DNA of 64,000 bases, taken from assembly GCF_008641105.1 (NCBI RefSeq), contig NZ_VTTI01000007.1:124001-188000 (forward strand). The letters are read 5' to 3'. The DNA comes from Halopseudomonas salina (lineage in GTDB: Bacteria > Pseudomonadota > Gammaproteobacteria > Pseudomonadales > Pseudomonadaceae). This document shows, one piece after another, positions 19,221 to 27,871 of the stretch. The notes beneath the pieces were generated by a model that did no database searches, had not been told where the DNA came from, and saw only the letters and a list, made by a program, of their open reading frames with translations. The position numbers were made by a program, and so were the translations under genes. Within the stretch, counting starts at the first letter, position 1; each line of letters begins with the position of its first letter.

Positions 19221-19910
19221 ATGAAGCGCTTTATTCTGCTGGATACCACGCCCCTGCCCGATGGCGGCGCCCTGTGTCTGTTCGAATACGGGGAAGACTT
19301 TGTCATCAAGCTCGAAGGTGGTAAAGGCGGGCAACTGATGAACACCCGCACCCATGGCTCCGAAGATGCGTTGGGCCGGATACCCTGCCAGAAAGTATCT
19401 TCCCGCGCCCGGCCCAGGGTGCTGATAGGCGGGTTGGGCATGGGCTTCACATTGGCAGCCGCCCTGCAGCACCTCGGTGGTAATGCCGAAGTAGTCGTGG
19501 CCGAACTGCTGCCCGGGGTGATCGAGTGGAATCGTGGCCCCCTGGGTGAAAAGGCTGGCAGCCCCCTGTCGGATCCGCGCACGCAGGTAGTCAACCAGGA
19601 CGTGGCAGAGCTGCTGCGAAATGAACCGGGCGGTTACGACGCGATCATGCTCGACATCGACAATGGCCCCGAAGGTCTCACCCAGTCTGCCAACAGTTGG
19701 CTATACAGCGTGGCTGGCCTGCGCACCTGCGGTCGCGCGTTGCGCCCCGGCGGCATACTTGCGGTGTGGTCGGCCAGTGCTGACCAACGCTTCACCAGCG
19801 ATCTGCGCAAGGCCGGTTTTGTTGCCGAGGAAGTCAAGGTATATGCCCATGGCAACCGGGGAACCCGGCACACCATCTGGGTCGCGCAGCTCTCCAGCGG
19901 CGCGCATTGA
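19221..19910 (+). CDS. Spermidine synthase-like methyltransferase-fold protein
   Basis: 229 residues. A Rossmann-type nucleotide-binding motif (VLIGGLGMGFTLAAAL, about 72-87), an acidic residue after strand 2 (VVAELLPG) and MLDIDNGP fit the spermine/spermidine synthase fold. It is shorter than SpeE (about 285 residues) and lacks the usual N-terminal beta-barrel, so it may be a related methyltransferase of unknown substrate. It stands alone between tRNA-Gly and hemN. Confidence 0.75.
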   Translation: MKRFILLDTTPLPDGGALCLFEYGEDFVIKLEGGKGGQLMNTRTHGSEDALGRIPCQKVSSRARPRVLIGGLGMGFTLAAALQHLGGNAEVVVAELLPGVIEWNRGPLGEKAGSPLSDPRTQVVNQDVAELLRNEPGGYDAIMLDIDNGPEGLTQSANSWLYSVAGLRTCGRALRPGGILAVWSASADQRFTSDLRKAGFVAEEVKVYAHGNRGTRHTIWVAQLSSGAH

Positions 19911-19925
19911 AATACCTGACCCCGT

Positions 19926-21308
19926 TCAGATAATCCGCGAATAACGTTGATCATTTTCCAGGGCATGGTAAGCGTCAAAAACCATGCATATAGACCTGGC
20001 CAGTAATCTGCCGGCAGGCAGTATCCGGATTTTCCTGTCGGTAAGCTGAATCAGCCCGTCGCGGCGCATCTGCTCCAGCACCGGCAGACAATCGGCGAAA
20101 TAATCCACGAAAACGATGCCGAAACGCTGCTCTATAGCTGTGAAATCCAGCACGGAGTGGCAGATCAACTGACTGATCACCGCCCGCCGCAGACGATCGT
20201 CGGCATGGCACTCCAACCCCCGTCGTGTGGCCAGCTTGCCACTATCGAGCGTGTGCTGATAGACCTTGATGTCGCTGGTGTTCTGGCTGAACAGATCGCC
20301 GACCTGGCTGATCGAAGACACACCCAGCCCGATCAGATCGCAGTGACCATGGGTGGTATAGCCCTGGAAATTACGCTGTAGCTCGCCGTTTTCCTGGGCG
20401 CTACTGAGGCTATCATCAGGCAACGCGAAATGGTCCATACCAATATAGCGATACCCAGCACTCATCAGCTGATTGATCGTGTCTTCCAGCATGGCCAGCT
20501 TATCCTGCGGGCTCGGCAGGTCGGCTGTTTCGATGCGTCGCTGGGGCAGAAAGCGCTCGGGCAGATGCGCATAATTGAAGACTGACAAACGATCGGGTTT
20601 CATCGCAATGATGGCATCTACCGTTCTGGCAAAACCGGATCGGGTCTGCTTGGGCAAACCGTAAATCAGATCGATATTGATCGAGCGGTACTGCAGCGCT
20701 CTGGCCGCATCCATGACTGTCTGGGTCTGCTCCAGCGTCTGCAGGCGGTTTACCGCACGCTGGACCTCCGGGTCCAGATCCTGAACACCGAAACTGACCC
20801 GGTTAAAGCCGATTTCACGTAGCAGACCCATGGTCGCCCAGTCCGCCTCCCGGGGGTCGATCTCGATGCTGTAATCACCGGCATCGTCCAAGCGCAGGTT
20901 GAAATGCGCGCGCAGTTTGTCGAGCAACCCACGCAACTGGTCGTGGGCCAGAAAGGTCGGCGTACCACCACCGAAATGCAGCTGCTGGATCTCTTGCGCC
21001 GGATCCACATGCTGGCTGACCAGCTCTATCTCGCGGTAAAGGCTCTGTAGATAGGGTTCGGCCCGACTGCGATCCTTGGTAATGACCTTGTTGCATGCGC
21101 AGTAGTAGCAGATGTTCGCGCAGAACGGGATGTGCACATACAGCGACAGGGGGCTTTGTGCCTGGCTGCTGAGTTGCAGCGCCCGCACCAGATCAGATGG
21201 CTCGATACCGTCAACGAACTGGGTTGCGGTGGGATAGGAGGTATATCGCGGCCCTGCGTTGTCGTACCGACGTATCAGGTCCGCGTTCCAGCAGATTGGA
21301 TCGAACAT
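19926..21308 (-). CDS. hemN: Oxygen-independent coproporphyrinogen III dehydrogenase HemN
   Basis: 460 residues from ATG 21308 (GGAG 7 nt upstream); an in-frame TTG five codons earlier is less likely. It is a radical SAM enzyme with Cys63, Cys67, Cys70 and the extra Cys72 in CANICYYCAC, and the HemN N-terminal trip-wire region RYDNAGPRYTSYPTA. It makes protoporphyrinogen IX without oxygen, supplying haem for anaerobic respiration. A 9/10 FNR/ANR box lies 72 bp upstream of the ATG. It is adjacent to norR. Confidence 0.97.
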   Translation of the reverse strand: MFDPICWNADLIRRYDNAGPRYTSYPTATQFVDGIEPSDLVRALQLSSQAQSPLSLYVHIPFCANICYYCACNKVITKDRSRAEPYLQSLYREIELVSQHVDPAQEIQQLHFGGGTPTFLAHDQLRGLLDKLRAHFNLRLDDAGDYSIEIDPREADWATMGLLREIGFNRVSFGVQDLDPEVQRAVNRLQTLEQTQTVMDAARALQYRSINIDLIYGLPKQTRSGFARTVDAIIAMKPDRLSVFNYAHLPERFLPQRRIETADLPSPQDKLAMLEDTINQLMSAGYRYIGMDHFALPDDSLSSAQENGELQRNFQGYTTHGHCDLIGLGVSSISQVGDLFSQNTSDIKVYQHTLDSGKLATRRGLECHADDRLRRAVISQLICHSVLDFTAIEQRFGIVFVDYFADCLPVLEQMRRDGLIQLTDRKIRILPAGRLLARSICMVFDAYHALENDQRYSRII

Positions 21309-21379
21309 GGGATGACTCCGCAAACATGGCGTTATAGCTGTAATGTCGTGCAGGCTAAACCCCGGGCGGAACCACCACT

Positions 21380-21393
21380 TTGATGCAGGTCAA
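21380..21393 (-). promoter_or_regulatory. ANR/DNR (FNR-type) box upstream of hemN
   Basis: TTGATGCAGGTCAA matches TTGAT-N4-ATCAA at 9 of 10 positions. On the hemN side a TATAAC at 21331-21336 would place the box near -61, whereas a -41.5 position would need a poorer -10. Anaerobic ANR control of hemN is known in P. aeruginosa. Confidence 0.7.
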
Positions 21394-21412
21394 ATTTTGG
21401 TCAACTGACTGA

Positions 21413-22945
21413 TCAGCTTTTCATTCCCAACCTTCTGGCCAGCTTGTGCAGATTACTGGCGTCCAGGTCGAGCAGCCGCGCAGCTGCCGCCCAGCTGTCA
21501 TCGGTCTGCGCCAGAGCCAGTCGAATCTGTTCACGCTGACAGGCGTCAACCGACTGCTTAAGCGGGAGTACCTGGCCTGGCGAATCAAGCTGCCCGGGAC
21601 CGAACTCTGCGGCCGATGAATTGTTGTTGCCTGGCTGGATATCCAGATGCACCGGCTCCAGGGTCAAAATCGCCAGACGCGACCCCTTGTAACCCAGTGC
21701 CTTGATCGCCGCGCGACTGACCACATGTTCCAGTTCACGTACGTTACCCGGCCAGAAATAACCCAGCAGAACCTGTTCTGCCTCTACGGACAGGCGCAGC
21801 CCCCGTAATCCCAGCCGCGCGCGATTGAGCTCGATGAAGTGCCCGGCCAGCAGGAGTATATCGTTACCCCGCTCGCGCAACGGCGGAATCTGTACCGGAT
21901 AGACCGACAGACGATGGTAGAGGTCGGCACGAAAATCGCCACTGGCCACCCGGTCCGCCAGATTACGGTTGGTTGCGGCGATAATGCGTACATTTACCCG
22001 TAATGGCTGATCGGCGCCCAGACGCTGAATCTCGCCGTTCTGCAGTGTTCGTAACAACTTGGCCTGCACGTTCAAGGGCAGTTCGCCGATCTCATCCAGA
22101 AGCAGAGTGCCGCCATCAGCAGCATCAAAGCGGCCGCCCCGGTCAGTTGAGGCCCCGGAAAACGCACCCTTTACATGACCAAACAACTCGCTCTCGGCCA
22201 GGGATTCGGGTAACGCTGCGCAGTTGACCAACACCAGGGGCTTGTCGGCCCGATCCGAGTGACTGTGCAGCCAGCGGGCAAACAGCTCCTTGCCGACACC
22301 GGTTTCGCCACTAAGCAACACCGGAAGCTCGGTATCGGCAACCACTGATAACTCTTCAAGCAATTTGGTCACCGGGCCGCTGTGCCCAATAATGCTGTGA
22401 TCCTTGGCTTCGGACAGCGTTCCCTGCCCAACCACACGTGCCATACGCAGCGCACGATTGTCTTCCTCGAGACGGGTGATGCGTACACAGGTCTCGATCA
22501 AGGGAGTCATCTTTTGCAATTCCAGTCGCGCGGCCTCATCGAAGGTGCCGGCCTGCAGCGCGTCGAAGGTAACTGCGCCCCATAGACGTCCCTCCAGATA
22601 CAAGCTCACGCCCATGCAGTCATGTACCGGCAGCGGCTCACCCGGCGATTCATCCAGAAGCCCGTCATAGGGGTCCGGCAGCGGGCTTTGCGGATCGAAC
22701 CAGGTCGGCTCACGGCGTGACAGCAGGGCCGCCAGACGCGGGTGGCGGGCAGTCTGAAAACGTCTACCCAGAGCGTCCTGAACCAGACCCACGGCGGCGA
22801 GCGGGCGCAGGCATTCATCGGAATGCTGGAGCAGTACTACTGCACCACACTGGAAATGTTCGCGCAGCACCTGCACCAGGCGTTGCAGGCGAACGGCGGC
22901 CGGCAATTCCGCAACAAGGTCCGGCAGCAGCAAGGGTTCGATCAT
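21413..22945 (-). CDS. norR: Nitric oxide-sensing sigma-54 activator NorR
   Basis: 510 residues from ATG 22945 (AGGTGAT 7 nt upstream). An N-terminal GAF domain (1-165), which in E. coli NorR holds a non-haem iron that binds NO, has Cys110 near the expected iron-ligand Cys. The central AAA+ domain has Walker A GETGVGKE, a sigma-54 contact loop GAFSGA (a Ser variant of GAFTGA) and Walker [14 protein letters not shown]-terminal Fis-type helix-turn-helix follows ([25 protein letters not shown]). It is divergent from dnrN; the three NorR sites begin one base beyond its start codon. Confidence 0.95.
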   Translation of the reverse strand: MIEPLLLPDLVAELPAAVRLQRLVQVLREHFQCGAVVLLQHSDECLRPLAAVGLVQDALGRRFQTARHPRLAALLSRREPTWFDPQSPLPDPYDGLLDESPGEPLPVHDCMGVSLYLEGRLWGAVTFDALQAGTFDEAARLELQKMTPLIETCVRITRLEEDNRALRMARVVGQGTLSEAKDHSIIGHSGPVTKLLEELSVVADTELPVLLSGETGVGKELFARWLHSHSDRADKPLVLVNCAALPESLAESELFGHVKGAFSGASTDRGGRFDAADGGTLLLDEIGELPLNVQAKLLRTLQNGEIQRLGADQPLRVNVRIIAATNRNLADRVASGDFRADLYHRLSVYPVQIPPLRERGNDILLLAGHFIELNRARLGLRGLRLSVEAEQVLLGYFWPGNVRELEHVVSRAAIKALGYKGSRLAILTLEPVHLDIQPGNNNSSAAEFGPGQLDSPGQVLPLKQSVDACQREQIRLALAQTDDSWAAAARLLDLDASNLHKLARRLGMKS

Positions 22946-23002
22946 GGTATCAATCACCTTTCGGGGTTTTAAATACCTTACCTGATCAGGGTATAAAAAA
23001 CC
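22946..23002. promoter_or_regulatory. Three NorR enhancer sites (GGT-N7-ACC) between norR and dnrN
   Basis: Three perfect GGT-N7-ACC inverted repeats at 22946-22958, 22965-22977 and 22990-23002 (centres 22952, 22971, 22996; spacings 19 and 25 bp). This is the published NorR motif of Ralstonia eutropha; E. coli NorR also needs three sites. The first abuts the norR start codon, so binding should also repress norR. The same geometry recurs before the nor operon. Confidence 0.88.
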
Positions 23003-23042
23003 TATTCAGTTTCAAGTATATGTTTTTTATGGAATTAGTTTC

Positions 23043-23058
23043 TGGCACAAGCCTTGCT
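23043..23058 (+). promoter_or_regulatory. Sigma-54 promoter of dnrN
   Basis: TGGCACAAGCCTTGCT, with GG (23044-23045) and GC (23056-23057) 10 bp apart, an almost perfect -24/-12 element. Transcription should begin near 23068, giving a 48-nt leader. The GG is 48 bp from the centre of the nearest NorR site. Confidence 0.88.
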
Positions 23059-23115
23059 GTAGAAGAAACAGGTCTTATACACACAACCTGACACCTCTAC
23101 CGGAGTGCACATGCC

Positions 23116-23811
23116 ATGTCTGCCGATTATCTGAACACCGCCTTGGGCGATCTAGCCCGCACCATCCCGGGCGCAACCGCCGTCTTCCATGCCAATCGCC
23201 TGGACTTCTGTTGCCAGGGTCACCGCACGCTCGCCGATGCCGCAGCAAAAAAAGGCATCAGCGCTACAGACGTTATCGTCCAGCTCGAGGCCCTGAAGCC
23301 GGGAGTCTCGGACGCGCGTGACTGGCAGCAGGCATCCTCTGCAGAGTTGGTAGAACACATTCTGGCACGCTTCCACATGCGCCATCGCGAGCAGTTACCG
23401 GAGTTGATGAGACTGGCTCGGCGCGTGGAACAGGTCCATGGCGATCGTCCTGACTGTCCGAACGGCTTGGCGGACCATCTCTCCTGCATGGCTCAGGAAA
23501 TGGAGAGCCACATGCTCAAGGAAGAACAGATCCTGTTCCCGCTGTTACTCCAGGGGCAGCAGGCGATAGCAGGCGGCCCTATCAGCGTGATGCGCTACGA
23601 GCATGAACAGCACGGTGAAGCACTGGATGAAATCATCAGACTGACCGATGACATCACCCCGCCGGTGGGGGCCTGCAATACCTGGCAGGCACTGTATCGC
23701 GGACTCGAGGAGTTCAGACAGGACCTGATGCAGCATATTCACCTGGAGAACAACATTCTGTTTGCCAGCTCACCCAGGGCAACTGGCTACGCCTGCTGCT
23801 CTAAAGGATGA
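23116..23811 (+). CDS. dnrN: Iron-sulfur cluster repair di-iron protein (Ric / YtfE / ScdA / DnrN / NorA family)
   Basis: 231 residues. The N-terminal ScdA domain has the conserved RLDFCCQGHRTLADA. The C-terminal hemerythrin-like four-helix bundle has the di-iron ligands spread over HMRHREQLPEL, EMESHMLKEEQILFP, YEHEQHGEAL and HIHLENNILF. The family repairs iron-sulfur clusters damaged by NO and may buffer NO. It lies opposite norR behind a NorR/sigma-54 promoter, as norA does in Ralstonia eutropha. The last 11 bp overlap the convergent membrane-protein gene. Confidence 0.95.
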   Translation: MSADYLNTALGDLARTIPGATAVFHANRLDFCCQGHRTLADAAAKKGISATDVIVQLEALKPGVSDARDWQQASSAELVEHILARFHMRHREQLPELMRLARRVEQVHGDRPDCPNGLADHLSCMAQEMESHMLKEEQILFPLLLQGQQAIAGGPISVMRYEHEQHGEALDEIIRLTDDITPPVGACNTWQALYRGLEEFRQDLMQHIHLENNILFASSPRATGYACCSKG

Positions 23812-24235
23812 ACATCGCCTTGGCACAGAACACCAATGCGACTGCATGCACCAGCAGACTGATGTTCAGCAGGCGCATGCCACGCTCGGTAATCCGGCCT
23901 TTGATGCGCAGCATGATCAGAGCAACGTAATGCCCGATGATCAGGGCCGCCAAAAGCAGCTTGATGGAAAAAAGGAGAGTGAAGGTACTAGCCAACGGAT
24001 CGGCAAGCGCCTGCCGGTGCGGCCAGGCCAGCGCGATACCCGCGCCATACAACAGCAAGGCGACCCAGTGAATCACTCGTCGCGCCTGCTGTCCCAACAG
24101 GGAGGACATCCGGCTACGCATGTCTTCCGGAAGCTGACGACTGACAGGGGCCAGGATGAAAACCTGAAAAAACAGCGTGCCGATAAAGGCAATGGCCATC
24201 AATAGATGCAGCGTCTTGAGTGACAGATAAAGCAT
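23801..24235 (-). CDS. Small integral membrane protein (CopD-like / DUF2269-like)
   Basis: 144 residues from ATG 24235, which has GGAGG 9 nt upstream; a longer in-frame reading starts before this site and is rejected. Four predicted membrane helices, with conserved-looking His in KTLHLLMAIAF and GHYVALI. It resembles small membrane proteins found next to nnrS in denitrifiers; the family is not certain and no function is known. It is divergent from nnrS and overlaps the 3' end of dnrN by 11 bp. Confidence 0.65.
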   Translation of the reverse strand: MLYLSLKTLHLLMAIAFIGTLFFQVFILAPVSRQLPEDMRSRMSSLLGQQARRVIHWVALLLYGAGIALAWPHRQALADPLASTFTLLFSIKLLLAALIIGHYVALIMLRIKGRITERGMRLLNISLLVHAVALVFCAKAMFIL

Positions 24236-24371
24236 GAATCTTTTCCTCCGGTTTGCAGGCCATTGTAACGAGTAACTGACTGTTATCCCCTGCGGCAGGC
24301 GGAGTACCCCTATTGGCATATTGTGGCCAGGCATGCCGGGGGTGAGCATACGTCCAATAATGGAGTAGCAC

Positions 24372-25550
24372 ATGAAACAGCATCAACCACCCCGATCGGC
24401 GCTGTTCGATCTCGGCTTTCGCCCGTTCTTTCTGGCTGGGAGCGTATTGGCCGCGCTGGCGATCCCACTGTGGGTGGCTGCGTGGCTTGGGATGACCGGC
24501 GACTGGCAACCCACCGGTGGTTGGTTCGCCTGGCACATGCATGAAATGCTCTTCGGCTTCATTGCCGCAATCACCGCCGGCTTTCTGCTCACTGCGGTGC
24601 AGAACTGGACAGGCGTGCCCGGTCTGAGCGGCAAACCGCTGATCGTTCTGGCTGCAGTCTGGCTACTGGCCCGCCTGGCCTGGCTGACAGCGCTGCCGTT
24701 CTGGCTGGTTATGACCCTGGATATGCTGTTTCTACCCGCGGTCACCCTTGCTATGGCCCGCTCCATATGGATCGCCCGTCAGAAACGCAACTACCCCATA
24801 GTGCTGGTGCTGGCTCTGCTGGCCTTGTGCAACCTGGTCAGCCTGATCGGCATCGCCTCGCTGGATGTGACAGTACAACGTCAGGGCAACCTCGGTGCGC
24901 TCTGGCTGGTAGCAGCACTGGTTGGCATGATTGGCGGCAGGGTGATCCCTTTCTTCACCCAACGGGGACTGGACCTGGACAAGCCAATGCCCGCATTACC
25001 CTGGCTCGATTACTCGCTACTCGGCGGCAGTATTCTGATCGCACTGCTGATGGTGAGCGGGATAGCACTGCGCCCTTCCGTGCCCGTCGGATTCCTGTTC
25101 GCTCTGCTGGGAGCCGGACATCTGGTCCGCCTGATACTCTGGCACAACCCCCGGATCTGGTCTGTGCCCCTGCTCTGGTCGCTGCACCTGGCCTATGCCT
25201 GGCTGGTGATCGCACTTTACGCCATGGCCCTGTGGAATGCTGGTTGGCTGGTGGATTTCAGCCAGGCCGTTCACCTGCTCGCCATTGGTTGCTTGAGCGG
25301 CATGATCCTGGCGATGATTGCCCGCGTTAGTCTGGGCCACACTGGACGCCCCCTGGAAACGGTGCCGGCGATGTCGATGGCCTTTGCCCTGATCAACCTG
25401 GCGGTACCTGCACGTGTCTGGATTGCACCCACCTGGCCGCAACTGGGGTTCTGGCTGGCAGCACTCAGCTGGGCTGCTGCTTTTGCTCTTTTCGTCTGGT
25501 TTTACGCGGCCATTCTGTATCGCCCGCGTCCCGATGGACGACCCGGCTAA
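24372..25550 (+). CDS. nnrS: NnrS family haem-copper membrane protein
   Basis: 392 residues with about 12 membrane helices. The N-terminal LFDLGFRPFFLAG and the later WHMHEMLFGFI are hallmarks of NnrS, whose His residues bind haem and copper. NnrS protects against nitrosative stress by preventing NO from forming iron-nitrosyl thiolates with the cytoplasmic iron pool. GGAG lies 8 nt before the ATG. dnr follows 40 bp downstream, so the two are probably one operon. Confidence 0.93.
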   Translation: MKQHQPPRSALFDLGFRPFFLAGSVLAALAIPLWVAAWLGMTGDWQPTGGWFAWHMHEMLFGFIAAITAGFLLTAVQNWTGVPGLSGKPLIVLAAVWLLARLAWLTALPFWLVMTLDMLFLPAVTLAMARSIWIARQKRNYPIVLVLALLALCNLVSLIGIASLDVTVQRQGNLGALWLVAALVGMIGGRVIPFFTQRGLDLDKPMPALPWLDYSLLGGSILIALLMVSGIALRPSVPVGFLFALLGAGHLVRLILWHNPRIWSVPLLWSLHLAYAWLVIALYAMALWNAGWLVDFSQAVHLLAIGCLSGMILAMIARVSLGHTGRPLETVPAMSMAFALINLAVPARVWIAPTWPQLGFWLAALSWAAAFALFVWFYAAILYRPRPDGRPG

Positions 25551-25590
25551 GACCCTCCGTCACAGGCACGCATCAACACAGGCAATCTCC

Positions 25591-26298
25591 ATGACGCTGA
25601 CACCACAAGATCGCAAACAGCTTTTGCAACATCCCATACTGGCCCTGCTTCCCGAGCAGGCACAGGCTGATCTGTTAAGCGACACTATGTGCCGGGAGTA
25701 TCCGGTACATGCGCTGATACTGAGGCAGGACGACAGGGCCGAGCGGTTTTTCTTTGTTCTTGAGGGCAAGGTAAAACTGTTCAGGATTTCCGCCGACGGC
25801 AAGGAAAAAGTCGTCGAGATTATCCAGGCCGGTAACACCTTTGCTGAAGCGGTCATGTTTATGCAGAAGCAGGTCTACCCGGTATGCGCTGAAGCTCTGG
25901 AGCCGGTGCGTATTGCCGCACTGCCCAACAAGTTGATGCTGAATTTTCTGCAGGACAATCCGCAAACCTGCCTGCATTTGCTCGGGCATCTGAGCATACG
26001 CCTGCACCAGCGGCTGGATGAACTGGAAAACCTGACCCTGCAGAATGCTACCCAACGCTTTGCACTCTACCTGGTGGGTCAGGTGAAAGATCGGAAGAAA
26101 GACCATGCAGAGCTCGATCTTATGCTGCCCAAGGGCCTGATCGCGGCCCGCCTGTCGATCAAGCCCGAAACCCTCTCCCGGGCAATGGCGACCCTGCGCG
26201 ATCGCGGCTTGATAGAAAGCCATGCCAGGCATATCCGTATTCCCAGCGTAGAGAAACTGCTCAATACCTTTACGCTGGAACCCCAGGGCGTCAGCTGA
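25591..26298 (+). CDS. dnr: Crp/Fnr-family denitrification regulator Dnr
   Basis: 235 residues: cyclic-nucleotide-type beta-roll (RFFFVLEGKVKLFRIS), dimerisation helix and winged helix-turn-helix with recognition helix KPETLSRAMATL. It lacks the N-terminal Cys cluster of FNR/ANR, as do DNR proteins, which sense NO through haem. ATG 25591 is chosen because the CRP-fold alignment begins there; the ribosome site is weak, and an ATG at 25534 is an alternative. The downstream gene begins within its stop codon. Confidence 0.88.
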   Translation: MTLTPQDRKQLLQHPILALLPEQAQADLLSDTMCREYPVHALILRQDDRAERFFFVLEGKVKLFRISADGKEKVVEIIQAGNTFAEAVMFMQKQVYPVCAEALEPVRIAALPNKLMLNFLQDNPQTCLHLLGHLSIRLHQRLDELENLTLQNATQRFALYLVGQVKDRKKDHAELDLMLPKGLIAARLSIKPETLSRAMATLRDRGLIESHARHIRIPSVEKLLNTFTLEPQGVS

Positions 26299-26696
26299 TG
26301 ATCCGGCTGCTGCTCTGGCGCGGCCTGGCTTCTGTCTTTCTAGGCCTTGGCGCGCTGGGGGTGGTCCTGCCCGGCCTGCCCACGACACCCTTTCTGCTGG
26401 TTGCAGCCTGGGCAGGCTCCCGGGGCTGGCCTGCACTTGAGGCCAGAATGCTCGAGCATCCACGCTATGGCAGCATGATCCGCAACTGGCGCGAGCGCCG
26501 CGCGGTACCACGCCGGGCCAAATGGCTGGCCAGCGTGATGATGCTGGCCAGCGCAATCATGCTCTGGCTCGTACCTGTGCCGCTACTCTTGAGCGCGGGT
26601 GGCAATGCCATTTTGCTGAGCGTTGCATTCTGGCTCTGGTCGCGACCCGATACAGGCGACACCTCCGGTACGCAGTCAGTGACGCCCCCACCATAA
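26298..26696 (+). CDS. DUF454 (YbaN-like) inner-membrane protein
   Basis: 132 residues with two to four membrane helices and the family start LGLGALGVVLPGLPTTPFLL. The ATG overlaps the dnr stop (TGATG), so it is co-translated with dnr. Function unknown. It ends the nnrS-dnr operon. Confidence 0.8.
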   Translation: MIRLLLWRGLASVFLGLGALGVVLPGLPTTPFLLVAAWAGSRGWPALEARMLEHPRYGSMIRNWRERRAVPRRAKWLASVMMLASAIMLWLVPVPLLLSAGGNAILLSVAFWLWSRPDTGDTSGTQSVTPPP

Positions 26697-26802
26697 CCCG
26701 CCTTGCCTTTTTTCAGACAGGTTGCTCTCAATTGCCTCCCGACCAAGAGCGACCACGCTTTTGCCCGCTCCGCATTTTCATGAGGTAAAAGGAACAGCTT
26801 GA

Positions 26803-26859
26803 GGTTATTTTTACCATTGCCGGTACTAAAAACCATCCAAAAGCTTGGTTAATAACACC
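26803..26859 (+). promoter_or_regulatory. Three NorR enhancer sites (GGT-N7-ACC) upstream of the nor operon
   Basis: Three perfect GGT-N7-ACC repeats at 26803-26815, 26822-26834 and 26847-26859 (centres 26809, 26828, 26853; spacings 19 and 25 bp), identical in spacing to those before dnrN. The N7 cores differ from the dnrN ones, so this is conserved architecture rather than a recent copy. I found no convincing FNR/DNR box in 26697-26950. Confidence 0.88.
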
Positions 26860-26881
26860 CTGTCGTTTTTTATTCGTTAAT

Positions 26882-26894
26882 ATTCAATAACTTA
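26882..26894 (+). promoter_or_regulatory. Candidate IHF site in the nor promoter
   Basis: ATTCAATAACTTA matches WATCAR-N4-TTR with one mismatch and lies in an AT-rich stretch between the NorR sites and the -24 element. IHF bending is required at E. coli norVW. The call rests on one imperfect match. Confidence 0.4.
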
Positions 26895-26899
26895 CAATA

Positions 26900-26915
26900 T
26901 GGCATCGACCTTGCA
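26900..26915 (+). promoter_or_regulatory. Sigma-54 promoter of the norQCB-D-E-F operon
   Basis: TGGCATCGACCTTGCA: GG (26901-26902) and GC (26913-26914) separated by exactly 10 bp, a near-perfect -24/-12 element. The GG lies 48 bp from the third NorR-site centre, the same as at dnrN. Expected transcription start near 26925, 26 nt before the norQ start codon. Confidence 0.87.
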
Positions 26916-26950
26916 GTGTATCTGGCACGCACACTGACAGAGATCCAACC

Positions 26951-27826
26951 GTGAACAATCTGACCTCCATCCCAGCGCCACCCAGACGGGACGCAGGCAA
27001 CGCCTACTACCGCCCCACCGGCAACGAAATCGATGTTTTCGAACACGCCGCCAGCCATCGGCTGCCCGTTCTGATCAAGGGCCCAACCGGCTGTGGCAAA
27101 ACCCGGTTCGTGCAGCACATGGCCGACAAACTGGGTCGCAAGCTATACACCGTCGCCTGCCATGACGACCTGACAACCGCCGATCTGGTCGGCCGTCATC
27201 TGATCGGCAGCAATGGCACCTACTGGCAGGATGGCCCACTGACCCGCGCCGTGCGCGAGGGCGCCATCTGCTATCTGGATGAAATAATCGAGGCGCGCAA
27301 GGACACCACTGTGGTCCTGCACCCGCTGGCCGATGACCGCCGCATTCTGCCACTGGATGCCACCGGCGAGTGCCTGGAGGCACACCCGGATTTCATGCTG
27401 GTAGTGTCCTATAACCCCGGCTATCGCAATCTGCTCAAGGGTCTCAAGCCGAGTACTCGCCAGCGCTTTGTCGCGATGAGCTTCGATTATCCGGATGCCG
27501 ACGCCGAAGCCGACATTCTGATCAGCGAAAGCGGCATCGACGCTGATACGGCAGGCCGGCTGGTCCAGCTGTGCGGCTCACTGCGGCACATGGGCTCCCA
27601 TGATCTGGAAGAAGCCCCGTCCACCCGGCTACTGATCCATACCGCACGCATGATGCTCAGTGGGATGGACCCGATTACTGCCTGTACCGCCTGCCTGGCC
27701 GAGCCGCTCAGCGACGACCCGACCACCCAGGCGGCCATTCTCGATGTCGTCCGCGCGCACTTCGCCGAGACATCGAACAAGAACAACAATCACAACAATC
27801 CGGCGTTGCGCCGCTCCAGCATCTGA
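26951..27826 (+). CDS. norQ: NorQ/NirQ-type MoxR AAA+ ATPase
   Basis: 291 residues starting at GTG 26951 (no nearby in-frame ATG). Walker A GPTGCGKT (44-51), Walker B ICYLDEI, and the family motifs DLTTADLVGRHLIG and SYNPGYRNLLKGLKPSTRQRF. It is of the CbbQ/NirQ/NorQ family that works with the VWA protein NorD to insert the non-haem iron or activate NO reductase. It is the first gene after the NorR/sigma-54 promoter and 46 bp before norC. Confidence 0.95.
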   Translation: MNNLTSIPAPPRRDAGNAYYRPTGNEIDVFEHAASHRLPVLIKGPTGCGKTRFVQHMADKLGRKLYTVACHDDLTTADLVGRHLIGSNGTYWQDGPLTRAVREGAICYLDEIIEARKDTTVVLHPLADDRRILPLDATGECLEAHPDFMLVVSYNPGYRNLLKGLKPSTRQRFVAMSFDYPDADAEADILISESGIDADTAGRLVQLCGSLRHMGSHDLEEAPSTRLLIHTARMMLSGMDPITACTACLAEPLSDDPTTQAAILDVVRAHFAETSNKNNNHNNPALRRSSI

Positions 27827-27871
27827 CGCTGACGGTAAAGCCGTTACTGCCTAATCAATGAGGATTCAATC

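Noticed and set aside
26846..26859. TTGGTTAATAACAC as a DNR box in the nor promoter
   Set aside because: Only 7 of 10 matches to TTGAT-N4-ATCAA, while the same bases form a perfect GGT-N7-ACC NorR site.
26923..26936. TGGCACG resembling a second -24 element before norQ
   Set aside because: No -12 element at the right spacing (CTGAC instead of TTGCW) and it would lie downstream of the better promoter at 26900.
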